Assembly (NCBI GenBank): GCA_944378225.1
Contig: CALWGE010000013.1
Coordinates: 1 to 53,993 of the forward strand
Reading direction: 5' to 3'
From: an uncultured Merdimonas sp.
Lineage (GTDB): Bacteria; Bacillota; Clostridia; Lachnospirales; Lachnospiraceae
Length of the DNA stretch: 53,993 nucleotides
Shown here: positions 31,021 through 39,497 of the stretch, piece by piece
Layout of the letters: each line of letters opens with the position of its first letter
Position numbering within the stretch: the stretch's first letter is position 1
Program-made: the position numbers and the translations under genes
The notes under the pieces: generated by a model
What the model saw: only the letters and a program-made list of their open reading frames with translations
What the model was told of the DNA's origin: nothing
Database searches by the model: none

Positions 31021-31780
31021 TGGTGTTCAGCTCCTTCCATATTAGATTGAAATATTCCTGAAATTCAGGAGCGTTTCTGGAACGCATAGGAGTCCGCTCT
31101 TCCATGGAAAAGCAGATGGGTATTTCTTTCTGAACCCGCCCGGGACGGCTGGTGAGCACCAGGATCTGGTCGGCCACACTAATGGCTTCTGAGATGTCAT
31201 GCGTGACAAGAATAGCCGTTTTTTCTTCTTTTTTGATAATTTCATAAATATCGTCGCAGACAGAAAGCCGTGTCTGATAATCCAGAGCGGAGAAGGGTTC
31301 ATCCAAGAGAAGAAGATCAGGTTCCAGTGCCAGAGTACGGATCAGTGCCGCTCTCTGACGCATGCCTCCGGAAAGCTGAGAGGGTCTGGCATTCCGAAAT
31401 TCAGAAAGTCCGTAGGTATCCAGCATAGTATCAACATTTTTCAGGCGTTCGGGTGTCATTTTCTTCTGTATTTCCAGTCCCAGGGTCACATTGCTGTAGA
31501 TGGTGCGCCATTCAAAAAGATGATCTTTCTGCAGCATGTAGCCGATATTAGCTTTTGCTTCCTTAAGCGGGAGGCCAAGAAGGGAAATATTTCCCTCTTC
31601 AGGCGCAAGAAGACCGCAGATGAGAGAAAGCAGTGTGGATTTCCCGCAGCCGCTGGGGCCTACAATGGCGAGAAATTTTCCGGCTTTTAATGAAAAAGAA
31701 ATGTCGGAAAGAGCCAGAGTCTCCCCTTCTTCCTCATGGTAGGAGAAGCTGACGTGAGAAAGCTTCAGCAGAGGATTCAT
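31013..31780 (-). CDS. ABC transporter ATP-binding protein, NitT/TauT (SsuB) type
   Basis: This is the nucleotide-binding subunit for the permease it overlaps. Walker A GPSGCGKST, the Q-loop MLQKDHLFEW, signature LSGGMRQRA, Walker B LLLLDEPFSALD and H-loop VTHD are all intact. The start MNPLLKLSHVSFSY follows GGAGG and gives 255 residues. The frame stays open to 31939, but the upstream 53 codons have no ribosome site and look non-coding. The gene is divergent from a response regulator. Confidence 0.92.
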   Translation of the reverse strand: MNPLLKLSHVSFSYHEEEGETLALSDISFSLKAGKFLAIVGPSGCGKSTLLSLICGLLAPEEGNISLLGLPLKEAKANIGYMLQKDHLFEWRTIYSNVTLGLEIQKKMTPERLKNVDTMLDTYGLSEFRNARPSQLSGGMRQRAALIRTLALEPDLLLLDEPFSALDYQTRLSVCDDIYEIIKKEEKTAILVTHDISEAISVADQILVLTSRPGRVQKEIPICFSMEERTPMRSRNAPEFQEYFNLIWKELNTNV

Positions 31781-31900
31781 GGAAATGCCTCCTTTTTGTT
31801 TTCCGGAACCACAGCGGGAATACATCTGTACAGAAAGTCTGCTGTCTGATGAGTTAGAACTGCGGTCCTTTGTATGATATATTTTATGAAGACGTTTTTC

Positions 31901-31929
31901 TTTTGTGAGTGATGCAAATATGATACAAT
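31901..31929 (+). promoter_or_regulatory. Possible promoter of the VanR-like operon
   Basis: TTTTGT (31901-31906), 17 bases, TACAAT (31924-31929). The -35 is weak, as expected for an activator-dependent promoter, but no response-regulator repeat is obvious. Confidence 0.4.
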
Positions 31930-31981
31930 TTTGATGCACAATAGGACAGAAACCGGAGTGGACAGAAGGGGGGAACAGGGG

Positions 31982-32635
31982 ATGCTGAGGATTCTGATAG
32001 TGGAGGATGAACAGGCGATCTCCAATCTGATTGCAGTAAATTTAGAAAAGGCAGGCTACAGCTGTGACTGTGTCTATGATGGAATAGCGGCTGCAGACGC
32101 GCTGGATCATACGCCGTATGATCTTGTCCTTCTGGATGTGATGCTTCCGGGGGCAGACGGATATGAGCTGATGCGTTATATTGCGCCGCTGGAAATACCG
32201 GTGATTTTCCTGACAGCGAAGTCTTCCGTAACAGATCGGGTCAGAGGGCTCAGGCTTGGAGCGGATGATTACCTGACAAAGCCCTTTGAAATCATTGAAC
32301 TGCTGGCACGTGTGGAGACGGTTCTCCGCCGGTATCACAAAACGGAACAGATTCTGACAGAAGGGGATCTGGTGATTGATACAGCCTCCCGGACTGTGAA
32401 AAAGAATGGTGTACAGGTGAACCTGACCAAAAAAGAGTATGAACTGCTTCTGCTGTTTGTACGCAACAAAAACATTGCCTTATACCGTGAAACCATTTAC
32501 GAGCGTATCTGGGGCGGAGAGTATATGGGTGACAGCCGGACAGTGGATCTTCATGTACAGCGTATGCGCAGGAAGGTAGGCTGGGAGGACAGAATTGTAA
32601 CTGTCTATAAAGTGGGGTACCGTCTGGAGGGATAG
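31982..32635 (+). CDS. OmpR/PhoB-family response regulator, VanR-like
   Basis: The receiver domain (1-115) has VEDE, the phosphorylated Asp52 in LLDVMLPG, the switch Thr in FLTAKS and Lys in LTKPFE. The winged-helix domain follows (about 125-215) with LTKKEYELLLLFVRN and the recognition helix region DSRTVDLHVQRMRRKVG. The ATG at 31982 follows AAGGGGGG and gives 217 residues; the frame is open 17 codons upstream, but those overlap the promoter. The kinase gene starts four bases after the stop. The downstream VanY-like peptidase makes a cell-wall-responsive role plausible. Confidence 0.93.
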   Translation: MLRILIVEDEQAISNLIAVNLEKAGYSCDCVYDGIAAADALDHTPYDLVLLDVMLPGADGYELMRYIAPLEIPVIFLTAKSSVTDRVRGLRLGADDYLTKPFEIIELLARVETVLRRYHKTEQILTEGDLVIDTASRTVKKNGVQVNLTKKEYELLLLFVRNKNIALYRETIYERIWGGEYMGDSRTVDLHVQRMRRKVGWEDRIVTVYKVGYRLEG

Positions 32636-32639
32636 GGAT

Positions 32640-34076
32640 ATGAAGTTTTCCTGGAAAATCTGCGTCTCGGTTCTGGCATTTACACTGCTTGTGATGGGAA
32701 TTGGCGGAGGTATTCTGCTGTCTGCGCTGTTTGAGTCCAGCTGGCAGAGGGAAGTCCGGAATGCAGCAGAGGAAAACCGGATGCTGCAGTATTCATTTTC
32801 GGCTTACTGGAATACCACGGCCCGCAGCACAGCTTCAGGTTCAACCGATATGGATGTCTGCAGAGCAGCCCGGGCCATGGAAGAGGGGCTGGCAGGTACG
32901 GAACTGAATTTTCGAATTTACAGCCAGGAAGGGAAAGAGCTGTATGCAGCCGGAGGCGGAGAGTCCATTGGAAAGGAAGAACGCAGACGGCTCCAGTCTG
33001 CTGTATCAGAAGAAACCCGCGGCCGGATTCTGGTACATGAGGGAAATACATACAGGCTTGTTACTGCCGGAAGTATTCTGATGGAAGACGGAACTATGAT
33101 TTTTCTGGAAACAGGAAGGGATGTGACGGCGGTCTTTGAGGATCGGGAAAACCAGTATGCCGTCTATCGGCGCTGGATGACAGGTCTGCTTCTTATGGAG
33201 GGTCTGGGATGTTATCTGATTGCAGGATGGCTTCTGAGGCCGTTGAGAAGGCTTTCCAGAGCAGCCAGACGGATTGCGGGAGGAAATCTGGATGTGCGTG
33301 CTCATGTGGAGACGGGGGATGAAATCGGTCAGCTGGCAGAAGACTTTAATCACATGGCAGACAGTCTGGGAAAACAGTTTAAAGAACTCGAGGAGGTGTC
33401 CCGCAGACAGGAGGACTTCATAGGAAGCTTTGCCCATGAGCTGAAAACACCTCTTACCTCCATGATTGGGTATGCAGATATGCTGCGGACCAGAGATATG
33501 AGCCAGGAAGAGCGCTTCGAGGCCGCAAATTATATTTTCCGGGAAGGAAAACGGCTTGAGGCTCTGTCTTTCAAGCTTCTGGACCTGCTGGTCATTCGAA
33601 ACGGAAAGCTTCAGAAACGTCCGGTGAGGGTACAGTGGCTGGCAGAGGATATTCAGGGAGTTCTGAAGCCCTCTCTGGACCAGGCGGGAATCAAACTGAA
33701 AATCATAATGGAAGATGAGCAGGCAGAGCTGGAGCCGGACCTGATGAAAACGGTTCTGATGAATCTGCTTGATAACGGAAGAAAGGCTATGGATGAAGGA
33801 GGAATTCTGTATCTTCTGGGGAGAAAGGAAGCCGGGGGCTTCGCTTTTTATGTAAGAGATACGGGAAAGGGTATGCCTGAGAAAGAGTTGTCCCGGATTA
33901 CAGAGGCTTTTTATATGGTGGATAAATCCAGGGCGAGGAGACAGGGAGGCGCAGGTCTGGGCCTGTCCATCTGCGCGGAGATCGTAAAAAGACATGGAGG
34001 TACCATGAATTTTCAAAGTATAGAAGGAAAGGGGACTTATGTGCGGGTCTGGCTTCCTGATGCACGGGAGGAATAG
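32640..34076 (+). CDS. Sensor histidine kinase, VanS-like
   Basis: This membrane sensor of 478 residues has a first membrane helix at about 9-31, an extracytoplasmic domain to about 180 and a second helix near 182-202. A HAMP domain follows (LRPLRRLSRAARRIAGGNLDVR), then the dimerisation domain with phospho-acceptor His266 in FAHELKTPLTSM. The ATPase domain has an N-box MNLLDNGRKAM, G1 DTGKGMP and G2 GGAGLGLS. It is translated right behind the response regulator. The sensory domain is not recognisable, so the signal is unknown. Confidence 0.93.
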   Translation: MKFSWKICVSVLAFTLLVMGIGGGILLSALFESSWQREVRNAAEENRMLQYSFSAYWNTTARSTASGSTDMDVCRAARAMEEGLAGTELNFRIYSQEGKELYAAGGGESIGKEERRRLQSAVSEETRGRILVHEGNTYRLVTAGSILMEDGTMIFLETGRDVTAVFEDRENQYAVYRRWMTGLLLMEGLGCYLIAGWLLRPLRRLSRAARRIAGGNLDVRAHVETGDEIGQLAEDFNHMADSLGKQFKELEEVSRRQEDFIGSFAHELKTPLTSMIGYADMLRTRDMSQEERFEAANYIFREGKRLEALSFKLLDLLVIRNGKLQKRPVRVQWLAEDIQGVLKPSLDQAGIKLKIIMEDEQAELEPDLMKTVLMNLLDNGRKAMDEGGILYLLGRKEAGGFAFYVRDTGKGMPEKELSRITEAFYMVDKSRARRQGGAGLGLSICAEIVKRHGGTMNFQSIEGKGTYVRVWLPDAREE

Positions 34077-34080
34077 CAGG

Positions 34081-34908
34081 ATGGAAAAAAGAAGCGTCAA
34101 AGCCTATGCGGCGGCAGGGACGGTTCTTGTGCTTGCTGCGCTTTTCAGCTTTGGATTTCCTGGTCTTTTGTTTCGCTGGCAGGATGAGAGGCTGGAGGGG
34201 CAGCTTGGACAGGAAAAGGCAGCAAAGGTAGTGATTACTGAACAGCCGGAGCTTACAATACTGGAAAAAGTTCATTTGGCAGGTCGTGAGTCGTCTTATT
34301 TTATGATGCTCGTGAAGGGAAGAAATTACAGTCAGGAGACGATTGCAGAAAAGGCCGGACAGGAGCTTGCAGAACTGGGAGAACGGGGAATCTTAAATAA
34401 AACGGAGGAAAAGGTAGAGGCCCACAATATGTCCGCTTATTTTATTATGGATGTGGAAGGGGAAAACTCTGTCATACTCTGGCAAGGACAGGTATACACA
34501 GACAATGGGAGAGAGTTTGAACTGGTGCTGGATGATGAGACGGGAAAGATTCTCAGCCTGAATTGTTATGACGGGATGGAACTGAAAAGTGATGAGGCCG
34601 AAAATATTGCATACAGCTGGGGAGAATATCTGGGCTGTCATGTGGCGTCTGTGAGTGAAGAAGAAATTACGGAAAACATCGTGTCGGACGGAAAAGAAGA
34701 GAAGAAATTTGAAAATGAGGTTCAGATGCAGATGGAAGGAGGAATTCCGGAGACAGAGGCCCGCGCCAGGGTACGGGAGGAATGGGGCCTGCCGGACCCT
34801 GGCTTTTCAGTGAGAGCCTGCTATGGCGATGAGAACGGCAGTGAAGCTGTTTACCAGATTGAATTTATTCCTTCCTTTGGCGGAAGTTTGTCAATTATGG
34901 CAGAATGA
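34081..34908 (+). CDS. Uncharacterised membrane-anchored protein in a vanRS-vanY-like operon
   Basis: I do not recognise this 275-residue protein as a named family. An N-terminal hydrophobic anchor (about 9-28) is followed by an extracytoplasmic part of two similar-looking alpha/beta segments. One includes YTDNGREFELVLDDETGKILSLNCYDG, a pattern seen in PepSY-like or YpmB-like domains where a strand pair ends in an ETGKIL turn. The start at 34081 follows GGAGGAATAGCAGG. It is preceded by the histidine kinase gene (four-base gap) and followed by the carboxypeptidase gene 51 bases on, so it probably belongs to the same regulatory or cell-wall unit. Confidence 0.7.
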   Translation: MEKRSVKAYAAAGTVLVLAALFSFGFPGLLFRWQDERLEGQLGQEKAAKVVITEQPELTILEKVHLAGRESSYFMMLVKGRNYSQETIAEKAGQELAELGERGILNKTEEKVEAHNMSAYFIMDVEGENSVILWQGQVYTDNGREFELVLDDETGKILSLNCYDGMELKSDEAENIAYSWGEYLGCHVASVSEEEITENIVSDGKEEKKFENEVQMQMEGGIPETEARARVREEWGLPDPGFSVRACYGDENGSEAVYQIEFIPSFGGSLSIMAE

Positions 34909-34959
34909 TGCAGTTCTGATACAACATTTTCTTACGATAGCTTCAGAGGTGAGAAAGAC

Positions 34960-35838
34960 ATGGAAAGAAACAGAAGGCAGGAACGGAAAAGCAGACAGTG
35001 GAGGGATGAAAGACGGGAATATAAATACCGCAGACGGAGGCAGGAACTTCACAGAAAAATACTGGGATTCTGTCTGTTTACTTTCCTTCTGGGGGTTCTG
35101 TTTGGAAAAATTGTATTTGCAAAGGAGACAGGTCTTCTGGAGCAGGCCTGGCGTTTGGCGGAAGGCAGGAGCAGTCTTGCAGACAACAAAGACAGGGATG
35201 GATTCATGCAAAGCAGCGTGGAAAACGGAAATCTGCCGTCTGTTTTGGATAGCCCGGATCAGGATGACTGGAAGCTTACCCTGGTGAATGCATCCTGCCC
35301 GCTGGAAGAAGGCTATACACCAAAGCTGTCAGAAATTGAAAATAATTATTATTTTGACGCCAGAGCTGTTTCGTATCTTCAGAAGATGCTTGCTGATGGG
35401 AGAAAGGAAGGACTTGACTTTTGGGTGTGTTCCGCTTATCGTACCATAGAGAAGCAGACAGAGCTCTATGAGGATAAAGTACGGCGTCTGGAGGCAGAGG
35501 GCATGAGTCACACACGGGCCCTTCAGGAGGCCGCGGCAGAGGTGGCATATCCGGGAACAAGCGAACACGCTCTTGGACTGGCAGTGGACATTGTGGCCCG
35601 GGATTATCAGATGCTTGACGAAAAACAGGAGAAGACAAAGGAGCAGCAGTGGCTTATGAAGAACTGCTGGAAATACGGATTTATACTTCGATATCCTCCG
35701 GATAAAACGGAAGAAACAGGAATTATCTATGAACCCTGGCATTACCGTTATGTGGGAAAAGAAGCCGCAAAAGAAATCATGGAGCAGGGAATCTGTCTGG
35801 AGGAGTATCTGGGAAAGGTCGGGAGAGAATATGAATAA
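34960..35838 (+). CDS. D-alanyl-D-alanine carboxypeptidase, VanY/M15B type
   Basis: This zinc peptidase trims the terminal D-Ala from peptidoglycan stem peptides. The 292 residues include a strongly basic cytoplasmic N-terminus of about 30 residues, a membrane anchor (about 34-52) and an extracytoplasmic M15B domain. The domain has SAYR near 158, the metal motif SEHALGLAVD (Ser201, His203, Asp210) and EPWHYRYVG near 257-265, carrying the second His. All catalytic and metal residues look intact. The start follows GAGGTGAG. Last bases overlap the queH start. No vanH, vanA or vanX is present, so this is not a resistance operon by content. Confidence 0.92.
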   Translation: MERNRRQERKSRQWRDERREYKYRRRRQELHRKILGFCLFTFLLGVLFGKIVFAKETGLLEQAWRLAEGRSSLADNKDRDGFMQSSVENGNLPSVLDSPDQDDWKLTLVNASCPLEEGYTPKLSEIENNYYFDARAVSYLQKMLADGRKEGLDFWVCSAYRTIEKQTELYEDKVRRLEAEGMSHTRALQEAAAEVAYPGTSEHALGLAVDIVARDYQMLDEKQEKTKEQQWLMKNCWKYGFILRYPPDKTEETGIIYEPWHYRYVGKEAAKEIMEQGICLEEYLGKVGREYE

Positions 35839-36472
35839 AATCAATTATCAGAAGGAGCTGGACAGGATTCTTCAGGAACTGGAGATACAGGGACGGGTTC
35901 CGAGACTGCTGCTGCACAGCTGCTGTGCCCCCTGCAGCAGTTATGTGCTGGAATATCTGTCAGAGTATTTTTCCATTACAGTCTTTTATTACAATCCCAA
36001 TATTTATCCCCCGGAAGAATTTGAAAAACGGGTGGAGGAGCAGCAGAGGCTGATTGAACAGATGCCGCTGCGTCATCCGGTCTCTTTTCTGGAAGGGCCC
36101 TATGAACCAGACCGTTTTTATGATATGGCCCGGGGACTGGAACAGGTACCGGAAGGCGGAGAGCGCTGTTTCCGATGTTACCGCATGCGTCTGGAGGAAA
36201 CTGCGCAGATGGCCCGGGCAGGCGGATTTGACTATTTTACGACGACGCTGTCCATCAGCCCGCTGAAGAACGCCCAGAAACTTAACGAAATCGGGGCGCG
36301 TCTGGCCGAGGAATATAAGGTTCCATACCTGTACAGCGATTTCAAAAAGAAAAACGGATATAAACGGTCTACCGAACTTTCGGTTCAGTACGGTCTGTAC
36401 CGTCAGGATTACTGCGGCTGTGTCTTTTCCCTGCGGGAACGAAGGAGACAGGAGCAGAAAACAGCAGAATAA
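35831..36472 (+). CDS. queH: Epoxyqueuosine reductase QueH
   Basis: QueH carries out the last step of queuosine synthesis in tRNA, reducing epoxyqueuosine with an iron-sulfur cluster and an adjacent iron. The 213-residue protein contains the family cysteines in LHSCCAPCSSY near the start, ERCFRCYRMRL in the middle and DYCGCVFS near the end, together with FTTTLSISPLKN. The ATG at 35831 overlaps the carboxypeptidase stop by eight bases. The frame is open upstream, but inside the carboxypeptidase gene. No other queuosine gene is nearby, so the linkage to the van-like genes looks incidental. Confidence 0.93.
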   Translation: MNKINYQKELDRILQELEIQGRVPRLLLHSCCAPCSSYVLEYLSEYFSITVFYYNPNIYPPEEFEKRVEEQQRLIEQMPLRHPVSFLEGPYEPDRFYDMARGLEQVPEGGERCFRCYRMRLEETAQMARAGGFDYFTTTLSISPLKNAQKLNEIGARLAEEYKVPYLYSDFKKKNGYKRSTELSVQYGLYRQDYCGCVFSLRERRRQEQKTAE

Positions 36473-36486
36473 GAAAAAGGAAAAAG

Positions 36487-36534
36487 CAGGCGGCATCGTT
36501 TCTGGTTGGGAGAACAGCGATGCCGCCTGTCTCT
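36487..36534 (+). terminator. Hairpin after queH, possible terminator
   Basis: A perfect 12-bp stem (36487-36498 with 36518-36529) plus an inner TTCT/AGAA pair sits just after the queH stop. Only TCTCTG follows, so termination by it is uncertain. Confidence 0.5.
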
Positions 36535-36560
36535 GTGCGGAAATTTCTGCCGGGAAGTTC

Positions 36561-36589
36561 TTGAATCAGGTACTCAACTGTGCTACTAT
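36561..36589 (+). promoter_or_regulatory. Promoter of argH
   Basis: TTGAAT (36561-36566), 17 bases, TACTAT (36584-36589), about 75 bases ahead of the start codon. No ARG box is obvious. Confidence 0.6.
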
Positions 36590-36667
36590 GAAAAACAGTC
36601 GGAAACCTGCAGGATGCCTGCCGGAGCAGCGTCCGCGGGAATAAAAAGTATAAGTGAGGGAACAGAT

Positions 36668-38056
36668 ATGGCACAGCTCTGGGGAGGACGTTTTACAAAA
36701 GAAACGGATAAACTGGTTTACAATTTTAATGCTTCAATTTCATTTGATAAAAAGTTTTACAGACAGGATATGCTGGGCAGTATGGCCCATGTGAAAATGC
36801 TGGCAAAGCAGGGAATCCTGACAGAAGAAGAACGGGACGCTGTCCTGGCCGGAATTCAGGGAATTCTTGAGGATGTGGAAAACGGGAAGCTGGAGATTAC
36901 AGATGAGTATGAGGATATCCACAGCTTTGTGGAGGCTGTGCTCATCGATCGGATAGGAGATCCGGGAAAGAAACTTCATACAGGACGGAGCCGAAACGAC
37001 CAGGTGGCTCTGGATATGAAGCTTTACACCAGAGATGAGCTTACAGCCATTGACGGTCTGGTGAGAGAGCTTCTGTCAGTGCTGCTGCGCCTTATGAAGG
37101 AGAATACAGAGACAATCATGCCGGGATTCACCCATCTGCAGAAGGCTCAGCCTATTACACTGGCTCATCATCTGGGCGCTTATTTTGAAATGTTCAAAAG
37201 AGATCGGGGACGTCTTCATGATATTTATGAGAGAATGAATTACTGTCCGCTGGGTTCAGGGGCACTGGCAGGGACAACCTATCCGCTGGATCGGGAATAT
37301 ACGGCAGAGCTTCTTGAGTTTGCGGGACCGACTCTGAACAGTATGGATTCTGTATCTGACAGAGATTACCTTATTGAACTTCTGTCCGCTTTATCCACGA
37401 TTATGATGCATCTGAGCCGCTTTTCTGAGGAAATCATTATCTGGAATACGAATGAGTATCGTTTTGTGGAGATCGATGATGCATACAGCACCGGCAGCAG
37501 TATTATGCCGCAGAAGAAGAATCCGGATATTGCAGAACTGGTGCGCGGCAAGACTGGCCGCGTATACGGCGCGCTGATGTCTCTGCTTACGACTATGAAG
37601 GGTCTGCCTCTGGCATACAATAAAGATATGCAGGAAGACAAGGAGCTTACTTTTGACGCTTTTGATACAGTCAAGGGCTGTCTGGCTCTTTTTACCGGTA
37701 TGCTGGATACTATGAAATTCAATCATGATGTTATGAGTGAAAGTGCGAAAAAGGGATTTACGAATGCCACGGACGCAGCAGATTATCTGGTGAATCATGG
37801 AGTTCCGTTCAGGGATGCCCATGGTATTATCGGACGTCTGGTACTCTACTGCATTGAACAGAATAAAGCGATCGAGGAGCTTTCTCTGGAAGAGCTGAAA
37901 GAAATAAGCCCTGTGTTTGAGAAAGATGTTTACGATGCAATCAGCATGGACACCTGCGTGAATAAGCGGCTGACCCTCGGTGCACCCGGCAGGGCCGTGA
38001 TGGAGCAGGTGATTTCCCTGAATGAAAAATGGATGGAAGAACACCCGGCATTATAA
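36668..38056 (+). CDS. argH: Argininosuccinate lyase
   Basis: ArgH splits argininosuccinate into arginine and fumarate, the last step of arginine synthesis. From the ATG at 36668 (after GAGGGA) the protein has 462 residues, the family norm. It shows LWGGRF at the start, HTGRSRNDQVALD, TIMPGFTHLQKAQP with the catalytic His, and the superfamily signature GSSIMPQKKNPD with the catalytic Ser (about 276-286). The frame is open from 36506, but the extra 54 codons overlap the promoter and are rejected. argG is not adjacent. Confidence 0.97.
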   Translation: MAQLWGGRFTKETDKLVYNFNASISFDKKFYRQDMLGSMAHVKMLAKQGILTEEERDAVLAGIQGILEDVENGKLEITDEYEDIHSFVEAVLIDRIGDPGKKLHTGRSRNDQVALDMKLYTRDELTAIDGLVRELLSVLLRLMKENTETIMPGFTHLQKAQPITLAHHLGAYFEMFKRDRGRLHDIYERMNYCPLGSGALAGTTYPLDREYTAELLEFAGPTLNSMDSVSDRDYLIELLSALSTIMMHLSRFSEEIIIWNTNEYRFVEIDDAYSTGSSIMPQKKNPDIAELVRGKTGRVYGALMSLLTTMKGLPLAYNKDMQEDKELTFDAFDTVKGCLALFTGMLDTMKFNHDVMSESAKKGFTNATDAADYLVNHGVPFRDAHGIIGRLVLYCIEQNKAIEELSLEELKEISPVFEKDVYDAISMDTCVNKRLTLGAPGRAVMEQVISLNEKWMEEHPAL

Positions 38057-38117
38057 ATCTGTCCGAAATTCCGAAGAAACATCAGATATAAAAATAGCGG
38101 TAAATACGAAAAAATAC

Positions 38118-38146
38118 TTGCTTTTTTTCGGAAACTGCGGTAGTAT
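38118..38146 (+). promoter_or_regulatory. Promoter of asd
   Basis: TTGCTT (38118-38123), 17 bases, TAGTAT (38141-38146). The remaining leader of about 55 bases has no room for a lysine riboswitch. Confidence 0.6.
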
Positions 38147-38206
38147 ACCTTAAAGAAAAGACATATGTCCGCGATATAAAGACATAAGCAGAGGAGTGTA
38201 TGAAAA

Positions 38207-39292
38207 ATGAGCGAAAAACTGAGAGTAGGAATTCTGGGCGGAACCGGAATGGTAGGACAGAGATTTATTTCACTTCTGGAAAATCATCCGTGGTTTGAAG
38301 TGGTTACGATCGCAGCGAGTGAAAGAAGTGCAGGCAAGACTTATGAAGAAGCTGTAGGCGGCCGCTGGAAGATGGATACGCCGATGCCGGAAGCTGTAAA
38401 GAAAATTGTGGTTATGAACGTAAATGAGGTGGAGAAGGTGGCAGCAGGCGTGGATTTTGTGTTCAGCGCCGTGGATATGACCAAGGATGAAATTCGTGCC
38501 ATCGAGGAGGCCTATGCAAAGACAGAGACTCCGGTAGTGTCAAATAACAGCGCTCACCGGTGGACACCGGATGTTCCGATGATGATTCCGGAGATTAATG
38601 CAGATCATGCAAAGATCATTGAGGTGCAGAAGAAACGTCTTGGAACGCAGAGAGGATTTATCGCTGTAAAGCCGAATTGTTCCATCCAGTCTTACACACC
38701 GGCGCTGGCAGCCTGGAGAGAGTTTGAACCCTACGAAGTGGTAGCTACTACTTATCAGGCAATTTCCGGAGCAGGAAAGACCTTTAAGGACTGGCCGGAA
38801 ATGGTGGAGAATATCATTCCTTATATCGGCGGTGAGGAAGAGAAGAGCGAGAAGGAGCCGCTGCGCGTGCTCGGTACCTGCGAGAACGGTGAAATTAAGC
38901 TTGCGAAGGAGCCGGTGATTACCTGTCAGTGCATTCGTGTGCCGGTATTGAACGGACATACGGCGGCAGTATTCGTGAAGTTCCGTAAAAAAGTTACGAA
39001 GGAGCAGCTGATTGAGAAGCTCCGTGCTTTCAAAGGAGCGCCTCAGGATCTGAAGCTTCCCAGCGCGCCGGAACATTTTATTCAGTATCTGGAGGAAGAC
39101 AATCGTCCTCAGGTGAAGGCGGATGTGGATTACGAGAAGGGAATGGGCGTATCCATCGGACGTCTGCGTGAAGATCACGTGTACGACTGGAAGTTTGTAG
39201 GTCTGTCTCATAATACAGTCCGCGGAGCAGCAGGAGGAGCTGTACTCTGTGCAGAGCTTCTGAAGGCACAGGGATATATTGCTGCAAAATAA
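38207..39292 (+). CDS. asd: Aspartate-semialdehyde dehydrogenase
   Basis: The enzyme reduces aspartyl phosphate to aspartate semialdehyde with NADPH, feeding lysine, threonine, methionine and diaminopimelate synthesis. The 361-residue protein has the NADP loop GILGGTGMVGQRF, the catalytic Cys158 in KPNCSIQ, SGAGK and the substrate-binding RVPVLNGHTAAVFV. It ends with VGLSHNTVRGAAGGAVL. The sequence type (SNNSAHR, KPNCSIQ) is closer to the archaeal/fungal-like branch than to E. coli Asd. The start follows GAGGAG. It is a single-gene unit with a strong terminator. Confidence 0.96.
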   Translation: MSEKLRVGILGGTGMVGQRFISLLENHPWFEVVTIAASERSAGKTYEEAVGGRWKMDTPMPEAVKKIVVMNVNEVEKVAAGVDFVFSAVDMTKDEIRAIEEAYAKTETPVVSNNSAHRWTPDVPMMIPEINADHAKIIEVQKKRLGTQRGFIAVKPNCSIQSYTPALAAWREFEPYEVVATTYQAISGAGKTFKDWPEMVENIIPYIGGEEEKSEKEPLRVLGTCENGEIKLAKEPVITCQCIRVPVLNGHTAAVFVKFRKKVTKEQLIEKLRAFKGAPQDLKLPSAPEHFIQYLEEDNRPQVKADVDYEKGMGVSIGRLREDHVYDWKFVGLSHNTVRGAAGGAVLCAELLKAQGYIAAK

Positions 39293-39333
39293 ACAGATAA
39301 AACATTTCAAAGTTATATGAATAAAAAGGCTGT

Positions 39334-39370
39334 AAAAATGGTCATTCCTGTTGCAGGAATGGCCATTTTT
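39334..39370 (+). terminator. Terminator of asd
   Basis: A 17-bp stem with one G-T pair (39334-39350 with 39354-39370) and a three-base loop; the last five stem bases are T. Confidence 0.85.
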
Positions 39371-39497
39371 GCGGGTAGCTTCGGGCTGCGGAATATGTAT
39401 TGCCGCTTTAACGGATAAAAATTTTTATTTTTGTAGCAAAATCCCCGGTTTTTTCGTTTATACATATAAAGAGATAAGGGGAGAAGGAGAAAGCAGT

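Noticed and set aside
31982-35838. Glycopeptide (vancomycin) resistance operon
   Set aside because: Only VanR/VanS-like and VanY-like genes are present; the vanH, ligase and vanX genes that define resistance are absent.
36473-36667. A peptide-coding extension of argH or a regulatory leader peptide
   Set aside because: The open frame is not family-like, overlaps a hairpin and the promoter, and has no ribosome site at its start.
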